Origin: Nephromyces sp. MM_2019
Lineage: Eukaryota; Apicomplexa; Aconoidasida; Nephromycida
Assembly (NCBI GenBank): GCA_015657535.1
Contig: JADHZB010000706.1
Span: forward strand, 64,680 to 128,679
Length of the DNA: 64,000 bases
Direction of reading: 5' to 3'
This document shows, one piece after another, positions 41,381 to 52,462 of this stretch. The translations under genes and the position numbers were made by a program. Numbering within the stretch: the first letter of the stretch is position 1; every line of letters starts with the position of its first letter. The notes under the pieces were generated by a model. The model was not told the DNA's origin and did not search any database. It saw only the letters and a list, made by a program, of their open reading frames with translations.

Positions 41381-44300
41381 NNNNNNNATTAGAGTGCAGA
41401 AAGTGATACCCTTTCTTGATGGAGGCGTTGAAGGATTTATGGGGCAGGCTAGAGTGATTATACCGGGCACCACATCGTGCTATGAATGCTCGCTTAGCTC
41501 TCTTCCTCTTGAAGTTAGGAAATTTTCTTTTTTAAATTCATCGTAGAGAGCCTTTTCTGGGTGGAATTCTTTTTTATTTTAGCTGTATTATGCTGAATTT
41601 CGCCGTTTCTCAATTTGTTTATTGGTGTGTTACGTTATTTCTACAGAAGTTGATGTTTTCTGGGTTTTTTTTATTTTTTCTTGATACTATTTCCTGCAAG
41701 AAAGCTCTTATTTGGTATTCATTTCACTCTAGTCTTTTTTCTTTCTAGTGTGTTGATTTTTTTTTTTGGAATTCTTTTAAAGGGATGTGTGTGTGTGGTT
41801 ACCTTTAGGATTTTTTGGTGCTGCTTTATGGATTGTTGCTTCCTCATTCATACCTTTAGTCTTTCTTCAAATGGTCAAGAAACTTTCTTCGGTCTGTAGT
41901 GTGTATTTAAGTATGAGGAGTAACAGATTTGAGGTTTTTCTGGGGTTTTTATCGGGTTTTTTTTGTAAACTTGAGTAGCTTGCTTTTTCTTCAAGTAGCT
42001 CTGCTTCTTCATAAATATACGATTATATTTGTTGCTGAGGGGCTCCTAGTTTGTTTCTAAAGACTTTAGAAATCTAGGTACAGCTTCCATCTTCTTCGCA
42101 GGTAGTGTGGCAGTCTTATTTAGTATAAAATTCTCCTTTCCACACACACTTTTTTCAGCAAAACTAGCTGCCCACACACAACTATCCACAACCCACACAC
42201 ACAGCATTGCTCTACAATCCTTTTACAGTAGATCAACTTTTCCTTGGAGAATAGATAAAAATTACTAACATTCTCGTATAAGCGCCACGTGTTTCTCCAA
42301 TGCAAGCAAGTGGTATTAGAGAAAACTGTAGCTTCAACGGCTGTTTAATTTTTCGATTTAAAATTTGTTTTTGGTTTAAGCTAATTCTAGGAAACTTTTT
42401 TTTTTTTTTTTTTTTTTATTATTTCTAGGAAAATTTTCCGATTTGTACTATTGCAAACTATCCTAGACTCCCGGAGCATTGTATTGGTGAGGTTTTTGAC
42501 TTGAAGAATCTGATGGAAAAAGCATTTACAGATGATTTGAATTTGGAGGAATTTATAGAATAATCAAGTGATTTTTTGAGGTTTTTTTTGCAATTTACTT
42601 CACTGAAAATGTATTTTTTTTGCAAGAATGATTTTTTTATATTTTCAAAGTAGCAATCTTAATTGCAGGAAATATTAACTTTATTTTACTAAAAATTCCT
42701 GAAAAAAATCGTTTCTCTGTTAAAATTTCATTAGTTGATGCATCAGGAATTTTTTTGATTAATTGGATGCATTTTATTCGGAAAGAGTGCTAAAATTACG
42801 TTTTTTTGCAGCTTTTTTAAGAGCTTTTCCTCCTCTTCTTGGCATCTCCAATGTTTAAACGCTATATACAGCTTCCAAGCGGATTAGAGATTGATATACA
42901 TTTTTGCTGCGCCATATGACTAGTCTGTAGCGACACACACACACACACAAGACACACACACAAGACACACACAAGACACACACGCACACACACAAGACAC
43001 ACACACAAGACACACGCACACACACACGCACACGCACACACACAAGATACACACACACAAGATACACACACACAAGACACACACAAGACACACACACACA
43101 CAAGACACACACACACACAAGACACACACACACACAAGACACACACACACACAATAGCAGACCTCTGTATTCAGCTTAATTTTTTGATTGCACCTCCTTA
43201 AAATTGCCTAGAGTTTGCATGGCTATGAATCCGCGAAAAAAATTCCAACAGTTTAGGCAGTGATGAAGAAGATGTTTTGACATTTTTTCCTGCTTTGTGT
43301 GTTGAAATTCATGCATTAGAACCGATTTTTAAAAAGAGACTACCTGAGAATTGAAGCTTTATGATGCTCAGTTTGTTAGTGAAGAGATGAACTATGTGTG
43401 TCTACTAAGTTTATTAGAAATGGATTGAGTGTATACCTCTACTAGGGGGTTTTTTGTTTTATACTTTATTCAAGAGAATGCTTCATTATTGGAGTCTGAT
43501 TCTCGTATATTTCTTTCATTTCTTATACTATCTTTCACGGTGTATGTGTGTGTGCAAAATATCATTATAAACCTAATAATGACTGCTTCTTCTTCCTGAT
43601 TGAGGATTACCGTTTTTTTCTTTGCATATCTTTTGCTTTTGGGAGGAGTGTTAGAATCCATGTATTCGCCTTGCTGGCTGTTTTTTTTCAATTCATTCTT
43701 CTTTGCACTTACTTTGAAAGATCAAAAACTTCTTTTGATTATTTTTGGTATCAATTTTTAAATGTAAGTTTCTGCTTTAGTTTGGGAAATCTTAATATTT
43801 GAATTTTTAATCCTTTATGAAAATGGCACACACATGTTTTCCTGTGTGTGTGTTTTTTTTTTTTTTTTTTAAAACCATTTCAAGCTTTTCCTACCTGTTG
43901 ATTCGTCTTCAACGGCCTTCTTCACCTTAGCCTCTACTCGCACGCTTTCTCTCGGCTTTTGCATGAATAAGTGTGTTTGCTTTTCAGATGCTTTACCTAA
44001 GAAATACTGCATTAAAATGCATTTTTAGCTCGAATAAAATTGTTTTTACTAATGCTTGAGAGAGAAACCTCTACACAGAGATCTTTGCTACTTTCTCTCT
44101 TTATTTTTTTTGGTTAAATTCTATACTTTTATTACTAGAAGCCTTCTTTATTAAAAGGGCTTTATATTATTTAATTAATCTTTTTTTTACAGTGCACTTT
44201 TAAGAATATTATAAGTGATGATTAGAAAAAAAAAAAAACAAAAAAAATCTCTTTTCTTTTCGCTTGGTTAGTGCACAGCATGCTAGTCGAGTGGCCTAGG

Positions 44301-47300
44301 ACCTACAATGGAGTAGACCTGGTAAAGCATGCACTCTATGTTTTTCTCTGAAATTGGTTGCTTTTGCTGTTTCAGCATCATATTTTAGCTGCCTAGTAGA
44401 AGCCTCGTCTTCAAGCGATTTTTTTTTTTTTTTTCTTGTATTTTTGTAGAATCTCTGTTTTAAATGGTAGAAAAGAAGCAGCATTTGAATGAGAAACGCG
44501 TTTTGTGTTGTTAGTGTATCATAAAAGGATTGCTTCTTATGTATTGAAGCTAGCGTCTTGACTTTATTGGTGCGAACATCGTTTAGGTTAGCTGCTTAGT
44601 TTGCTATTCACACACATTTTTTTCGATTGATAAATGATTGAAGTTTGATTAGGGGTATAAATTTGATGTGTGTTGTATTATTTTCAGACTGAAACTCTTT
44701 GGCAGTATATTTAAAATAGAAGAACAATTAGCATAAAATAACGGTTTTACTACTGATGTGTATTTTTTTTTTTAAACTGCAGTTTCAGCAGTAATATAAG
44801 CAATGAATAAAACTCTGTGTGTGACTTGAAAATAATGAATTTGTGGTGAAATTTCAATGGAAAAAAAACGCAGTTGGCAGGGCTTTTTATACTTTCTAAA
44901 AGGTTTGAAGCAGTGCAGCTACAATAAAATGTTTTATATATGATTTGGAAGATGGTTTTCTGCTTCATAATGGCTTTGAAGGAAGAAGGTGGTTTTCCGG
45001 TTGAAAAAATATCAAAAATGATTTAAAATTGCAAGTTTCTTTTGCCTAGTGTGTGAGAAAGAGAATGGAGTTTTTGCTGTATGTCATACCCGTGAGATCT
45101 TCTTTTATTTGTGTATTTGGTTGTGTGTGCGTGCTATAAAAAGCGTTTTTTGCTAAGATCTTCAGAATCTAGTAAGTACTTTTGAGTATTCCTTAAAGCG
45201 TTTTTCGAATATCAATAAATTATTCCATGATTCAGAAAAAACCTTACCGGAACTCTTTTTCTCTGGTTTCATATCTCAAAGAAAGTTATACAGGAGGTGT
45301 GTGCTGTTGATTTAGATGTATAGTATACTGCATATACAATATTTTGCAACTTTGCTATTTTTCTGAAATTTGTATATATTTTTTCAGCACACTCGTTGAA
45401 CGACATATGCTGCCATCATATCTAATTTCATCCCTTCTAACCCTAAAAATGATGAAATAGCGTAAATACGAAGGCCTTTTTGCGGTGCATCTTCATCCTC
45501 TTGTTTTGTCGAATCGACAGAAAAACGACGACGAAGAGCATATTTCTCTGATTTATGAAATGGCAAAGAGAAGAGCCGCGAATTATTCACTTGAAGGTGT
45601 AGTAACTGTAGATCTAGTGAGATCTGTGATGAAGGTGAATATACACTTTTAAGCATTATAGTTTTAAAGAGAGAGATTTTCAAAACCTTTTGATTTTTTA
45701 TGAGATGCTTATTGTCGGCTTTCTAGGCTAGGAAAATGTGATGATTTTCTTCTTTAGGTTTTAGAATAGCCTTTTTGTTATATTTTTTTAGTTTGTTTCT
45801 ATATTTTACCCTGTATTAGTAGCTACTGCATAATATTTCACTTTTTCTTATGGCTTTGTGTTAATTTTGTAATTCTTGTGATATAATGCAAAGAGAAAAG
45901 GGTTTTGCATATCTACTCTGGCTCTTTAGGTTATTCTTTTTCTGAACTTTTTCAGCTATTTGAGATCATATTTTAGGCTTTTTTCATTCAAAAATTTTTT
46001 GTTCTTGTACCTTTTCGTTGATGTGAAAAGCTCTTGGGTTTATGCGTTTGTGTTTAGCATTTCGTCAAATTTTTCAAAGTGTTTTTCCTTAGCACATTTT
46101 GTCGGGTATTACTCATCTTCATGAAGCTTGCTAGTTAACTTTTTCCAGAATTTCAATTTTTGCAGCGAATTATACCTGCAGTCGGCACAACAAATGCTAT
46201 AATAGCAGCTTCACTAGTCAATGAGGGCTTAAAGCTGAAATTTCCACACAAATTTAGTGGCAATGTGCTCAACAACTACTTTATGTACATTGGAAATGAA
46301 GGGATAAATACTTTAAGCTTTAAGTATGAAGACGAGGAAGTACGTCATATTTTTGTGAAATCTCCTTCGAAGAAGATGGCAAGGATGGTTTTATTTTTGT
46401 GATTTGTCTCAACTATGTTTATCCCATGTGATAATGCCGAACTAGCCATAAAGAGTTGATGTGGGAAGATGCTGCTGGTCTCTATCTGTGTCTATGGAGG
46501 CTTTTGCTCTCGATATATATCACACAGCAATGCCGAATCCTCTAATTTTAACTGAATAACCATCTTTTTTGGTGAATATCGTATAATCATCATATATGAA
46601 AGTATGATATATAGATATATTGTTTAGTTTGGTGTATTTACACCTGAACTTTTGCTGGAATAGCTGTAAGATTTTTTGGTGCATTTTCAAAATTGATGAA
46701 ATTTACAGCGAGGAACTTGTATTTTCTCGCAATCCTGACATTTGTTTTTCTTATTTCTGCTGATTCTGCCTTTTTTTTTCGTTTACTTCATGATGGGGAA
46801 GACTACGCTTAGATTATCAGTGGATGTGTATTTTTGTTCTGCCTTTTAGGGAAATCATCAAAATTTTAGTGGTATGAATATATTTACAAGAATTAGATTT
46901 ATATAATAGACAAGGAAAAAAGAAAAAATATGATATTCTAGAAGAAGCATTCCAATATGCTTTTGTGAGTGTTTTCATCTGAGAGGTATTTTCCAAACAC
47001 TGCTTTGTATGAATGAAAAATTTGAATTTTTTGAGCCTGAAGGAGAAATCCCACTCTTTTGGCTGTTTTCCTTCTTAGAAATAGCTTTTATGGGTGTTTC
47101 CGCTATTTCATTGATTTAAGCTTATGTTTATCAAGGTAGTGAACGTACTTGTGAATGCTGGAAGCATTGATGAGAGAAATTTCGTTTCGCCGCCGCGAAA
47201 TTTATTTCGATGGGCTGTATTTTGGATTTTTTTCTAACTCCTCGCCACTAGCACTTATCGCTGTTATTTCCTAGCTATCAGGATGATTTTATAAAGATTG

Positions 47301-48227
47301 CATAAGAAGTTATTTTATATTAAACATTAAGATAGCTCTTTGCACTCTATGTAGTGCGGGAAAAATTGTTTTGGTAATTTCATCCATCTTGCGGAGTTGA
47401 GACGTATTTTCAATAGCTGCTTTGAGTGTTCTAATGTCTGTCAACTTTGCTAATCATGAAAATTTTGTGCAAGAATATTACGTAGCACAATCCAAGGTAT
47501 TACCATGACGCTATCTATTCAAAAGGCGAGCAGACAACAACCAAAAAATATTTTATCTTGATTAAGCAGTTTACCAATTTTAAGTACCAAAATATGGAAA
47601 TCAGCAGATTACCCAGATCATCAGCCTTCAATCACGCTGCTATTTTCCGTAATATTCAGGCATAGGAGAGATATTATATTTCTTTTTGAAGTCTTCAATA
47701 GACACTAGTGTGTCTTTTAGTATTACTTGCTCAAAGATGAATTTTAAAACTTCATAATGATTATCAGGGGTGTTTGGTTTGCAAGCAAAAGAGTATCAAC
47801 TTGCAAGTATCGCGTGAGGATACACTAAGACTGGTTCTCGAGAAAGTATGGCTTCACTTTTCGACTGGAAATAGTCAGGTGTGGCAACCATCGGTTATTA
47901 ACGACAGGGTAAGTGGGGGTAAAAGTCATCATCCATCTGAAATTCTGAAACTTGGACTAGTAATTTATTCATAATAGTAAAAGTAGAAAAATTGCCTCGC
48001 TGAATCATTTCTATAATAAAGTCTTGAAGCTGTAAAGGAACTAGGATATTTCGCGTATAGTTCCCTTAACTGGCGTATCTTTAAAGGAAGAATTTAGTAA
48101 AGGAAATACGAGTAGCGAACCTAGGCCCAGAAGGGGGCAAATAGTTACAATTTTCCCGATGCTAGCAATGTGCGGCTACAGCGACAGCCCAGAGAATTCT
48201 TCCTGCGAGAAAATGCTGAAATTTTGA
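38616..48227 (+). CDS. UBA3: NEDD8-activating enzyme E1 catalytic subunit (UBA3)
   Basis: With NAE1/APPBP1, this subunit adenylates NEDD8, forms a thioester with it and passes it to UBC12 for cullin modification. Eleven plus-strand exons: 38616-38646, 39135-39240, 40243-40329, 40982-41099, 41400-41513, 42429-42486, 44287-44321, 45521-45634, 46166-46339, 47768-47908 and 48045-48227. They join in frame to about 386 residues. Seen: nucleotide loop [70 protein letters not shown]; zinc pairs CYEC and CLVC; the catalytic cysteine C158 in [17 protein letters not shown]; and [14 protein letters not shown]. The 35-base seventh exon codes [11 protein letters not shown]. The last exon, with the ubiquitin-fold end ([21 protein letters not shown]), is weaker and has a poor pyrimidine tract. 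The N-terminus is very short. An alternative exon start after the acceptor at 38588 would add nine residues in frame and need an upstream exon. Confidence 0.9.
41343..41387 (+). repeat. (TG)n and poly-T tract running into a 7-base assembly gap
   Basis: An alternating TG tract (about 41343-41364) leads into at least 17 T bases and then seven N (41381-41387), just before the acceptor of UBA3 exon 5 (exon begins at 41400). It probably serves as the polypyrimidine tract. The gap marks where sequencing could not resolve the run length. Confidence 0.95.
42932..43154. repeat. (CA)n minisatellite with AAGAC interruptions
   Basis: About 220 bases of CA repeats interrupted at semi-regular intervals by AAGAC or AAGATAC, giving a higher-order unit of roughly 13-20 bases. 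It lies in UBA3 intron 6. On the minus strand it yields Cys/Val-rich open frames in all frames, which are artefacts of the repeat. Confidence 0.97.
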
Positions 48228-51200
48228 AGGCTGAGATTATCAATAAATCACTATATATATATTTACGTTATTCTCGCAATAAAAGATTTGAGTTTCGTCT
48301 CATGAAGTTCATATATCTATAAATTTATTCCTGTTGTAATTTTTATAAGAAATATTAATCCATCTTTATTTGTTTTAATAGTGGTATTCTTTCATTAGGA
48401 TTACTGCTAAAAAACTCTCAATTCAAAGCAATTTTTTAGTTGAAAATCAAATAAAGTAGCTTTCATTCAGAATAAAACTCCTTATTTGAAATATATTTAT
48501 ATCCTTTTTATGGTACTTTTTAACAAAAGATGTTAATGACTTTTATGACATGTTTTGCTCTAGTATTGCTATTTCATTTATGCAAGGATCCATAGTCTTT
48601 TGTAAGTCCAAAATGAGTTTGGTGTTGCTATTTCGAAGTGGCCCAGAGTAATTTTTTCTCTCATTCAAGTTTTTCCTTTTGAGCTGATTCCAGCGTTTGA
48701 ATACGGATATTTTATAATGGTTAGTTATTTTTGTTGCCTCATTTTCATAGAAGGGACTGATTTTATTGCAAAACCCCAAGGTTCTTAGGAAGCAGTATGA
48801 GCATCGCCTGGACTACTCAATTGAGTAAGAAATACGGTTGCTTTTATTATTCTTTTGGGTAAAATTTTTTTAGGACTCTTTGTTGCCGTGCTGTAATATG
48901 TTTCGCGTGCGCTTAGCCACTCTTTAGTTCCTTGTTTGGAGGATTGTGGCAGGACATTTCCTAATATTTACAAAATTAGGTAATCAGCTTCGTAACTCAC
49001 GTATTTACCTGCGAAATCTTCTGCGCTAAACTTCTTTCTCTATTTGAAAAATTTTATAGCCAATGACGCTAATATCATCTTCCTTGGCCTATCTGCAAAG
49101 CAAAACTTACGTTTATCTATGTAGAACAGCCTGAACATGTTAGCCGCGATTTTGCTTGAGCGCTAACCTCAACAAAAATAGATTCAGTGTCAGAAAGCAT
49201 CTTTCCTACGTCATAGCTAATGCAAAATATCAGGATTAAATCTATGTCCTGGCTCTACTTATGCGAAGTAGTGACTCGACAGAATGGCTAGCTTCATATG
49301 TCTTAGTAGTTTCTATCGCTAGAGTATATTACTCAACACACGATAGTTAGCATATCAACGTGCTGTTTGCCTGTTTATAGAGCAGCAGTACAACGATACG
49401 CGGTATGCTGGGCTTTTCGTCATAGCTAGGTACCCTGGTTACACAAAACTCTCGTTTACAGCTAAAGAGCCTGCAGCTATTAGTCCTTCAAATCGCCTTA
49501 TCTATGGTTAAACAAAGCTATTCATAAACGAATATCTTTTCGAGTATGAGCACCATAAAAGTTATTACCTCATGATGGGATTATGGGTTAGAGGATGATT
49601 ACAAAGTACCTTGAATTTGTAGCAAACCACGAGTTATCCTTTATGAAAAACATGGAGGCATGGAAAAATCGCCAAGTATAAGCATGTTTAGGAAAGTAAT
49701 CCATGGAATCAAATGCTGATATCAAGCGTAACCCACCCCATTAACGAGTTTTTAATTTTTAATGAATTATAGCTAGGAGTGAAGTCTTCTGGGTGAAGCT
49801 TTTTCTAGTTTTACTCTTTGGATTTGCCTCATCCCTAGCAACATTTCGTAAAAGTTGCAGCTTTACAACTTTTGGTGTGCTCATTTTTGCCCTATCTCAC
49901 AATGCATTTATTGTTCAGGAAATTACTTCTTGAAGGGCTTATTCGAGAAAATGAGGCGTTGCACGTTAGAAATCATGGAACGAATTGGTTAGCCAGACTA
50001 AACTTGCTCTTTAGATGAAAATAGACTTTGTAACGAGGTAATTTCCCTCCATGCTGAATAAACTTAAAAGTTTAAGTCAATAAAACACACTTAGTAATTA
50101 TATTTTATGACTAATCATTCGATAAAGAACTAAACTCTACCCTCTTGTATGAAAAAGTAACAAAAATAACGCCAATACTTGCCCTGATGATGCGGATTAC
50201 CCAATATTACCGTTCCTTAAAATCATGCTGCCGGCTATGTCGTGCAATTTGGAATGCGGCTTTAAATGCACAACTCACCAAGGCCATGAATTCATGCAAG
50301 TTCAAATTCTCACTGGGTGTACGAGTTAAAGTAGACATAGAGTGCCTAGCAGAAAGTTACCACATCGGATATTATCAGAATAATTGTTTACACTTTGCAG
50401 TACGTCACACCTCGGGCACGCGTGTGCAGAGCTTCATCAAAAGTATGTGCACTAATAGAGTAAAATATTGGGTATGTTACGCTCGTAGCTTCAAGGCGAA
50501 AAATTTGCATGGCGTAAGGTTTTACAGTGAGCCCGAGCTGCTACTGCTCCGAACATGTAGCATATTTTACCCCTCCTGAGCTGCTTAATAAATTCGTGGC
50601 GCAATCGTTAAAAAATTCGCAAACTGGGCTTGTGGTGTGTAAGTCGCTTTTACAGAACTCAAGTGACTTCCTATAGTGTGTACTATCGTCTACATGGTAA
50701 CCTCCATAGAGATAGGTGGACTCTTAGTTACGAGCATAGTTGCATCATAACCTGCTTACAAGTCTATATTCACCGTATTTTTTATCGGTGATGCGGCTAC
50801 ATTAACGACCTCAAGAGATTTCTTCCAGCTGCAAGACACTCTTATAATCAAATCAGCTATGACCCGTCATAGATCGAAGATCACCGGAACCCTAGAGAAG
50901 AGACTTCTCAGTTTATTGCCACGCCACCGTAATACCACCCACCCTAAGTAGAGCTGCACCAACTGGCGAAGGTAGGAGAGGCTATTGAAAATAAAAGCTA
51001 GAATTACCGTAAAGTAGCACAACTACCTCCAGCACTGCGAAGCGACACAGAGTAGCAATGTGGAGGCAACAAATACTGCTAAAGCTGTTCAGCATGGAGA
51101 ATGGCAAAAAAATAAAACTCTTACGAGTCGTTTTAGTCTACATTCACAAGGTCTACCAGTGGAAAGTGCCGCATTTACCGGCTAGAAGAATTTTTTATCA

Positions 51201-52462
51201 TTCTATAACTAAGTTCAAGTAGATGTACCTACTACATACTGGCATATTAATACAGCTAAAAATGATGGTTGAACCCCGTGGTATTCCGGCTACCATTGTC
51301 GACCTTGTGCACTGTGGCACTGATCAAGAAGTTTAAGTGGTCGAGTCTTGCTATATATCATGTATCTGCTTTGCTTATGGCTGACATGAAAAGAACCCTC
51401 GCATGCTTTATAGTCCCCTAGTTTATTAGTGCCACAGTACGCGTGAGAATGATGAGAAATTCGCTTGATATACAACATTAAGTCACCCATGTAGCAGTGC
51501 CCGTATATATTGCAGCAAACAAGTGAGCTAAACTGCGCCGTTGAACGATAGTTACCCTACAACCCGGCTGTGCAACAAATAAACCCTGTTAGAGTATGAC
51601 AGAAGTCACCATCTTAATAAGCGAATCTTCTGTGCAGCTGAATACCCCTGAATAATTTAGCCGTCGCACTTTTTACTTCTCCATAATTTGCAAAGAAGTT
51701 AACGTATATTAGAAAAGATATACATTAAGTTCTTTCTGTCCTCGCATGTAGATTGAACATAGAAGAAAGCAAAACCAAAGCGGAAAAAAAAACAAAGCAT
51801 GAGAGTGCGGCGTCATTCAAAGAAGAGAAGGAATCACAATGATTAGCCTGTATAAAAGGCAGCTTATTGCGCTGCCGCAGGAACGTAATGTATCAAGCGG
51901 TTTTACAAAAAATACCGCAATCAGTTTCCTAAAGGAGCTAACGCATTAACTACTAGAGCATAGTCCTGCATCGATCCTCATAGGAAATATGTATAACATG
52001 TAGCCAAAGCATGAAATTCACAAAAGATTCTACCTAAGTTGTTTAAGTATAATTGGGGTAAGCTCGCGCACTTTCGTAAGATGAGCATGACCATGAGGGT
52101 GTCGCACGTAATAGACGAATTTCCTTGAGACAGGAATGCTTTGCTATTGTTTCAACCTACGGGATTAAGTGGTTAAAAACGGTGGGAAATGTTTTGCTGC
52201 TCGGGGTGGCGTAGCATCAACACCATGTCGGTTAGCTGGTAATATCTACATTCACGAATAGCTCTAAGGGCCTATAATGGCCACTCGTCGACCTAACCCG
52301 AAGGGGAATATAGAAAGCAAAGCGTCTAAGGTGCTGGTATCTTAAGATAAGAAATGTATACAGCTGAAATAAGCCGACATTTTGACGACAAAATTACTTT
52401 CCAGTAGTCTTAGTATCAGATTATATGCCTACTCCATCAGGTTCTGAGTTAAAACCGTCATT
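48228..52462. other. Intergenic, convergent 3' ends of UBA3 and FHIT
   Basis: About 4.2 kb. It is T-rich near UBA3 (to about 48.9 kb), then of even composition. Apart from one unassigned plus-strand frame (50145-50579, listed separately), nothing was recognised on either strand. Confidence 0.4.
50145..50579 (+). other. Longest unassigned open frame, 144 codons
   Basis: An open frame from a TTG at 50145; the first ATG codons lie about 16 residues in (MMRITQYYR). Composition is protein-like, with many Cys, Tyr and Arg residues (CCRLCRAIWNAALNAQL, SFKAKNLHGVRFYSEPELL). No domain, signal peptide or membrane segment is recognised, and no splice partners were identified. It stands alone in a stretch without other genes, so it may be a single-exon gene, a decayed transposon fragment or chance. 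Confidence 0.25.

Noticed and set aside
42855..43154. Cys/Val-rich open frames of up to 99 codons on the minus strand
   Set aside because: They are translations of the CA minisatellite in UBA3 intron 6 and appear in all three frames.
48541..48830. Candidate last exons for UBA3 near 48.55 and 48.8 kb
   Set aside because: Acceptors exist, but the translations do not resemble the UBA3 C-terminus; the exon at 48045-48227 fits better in phase and content.
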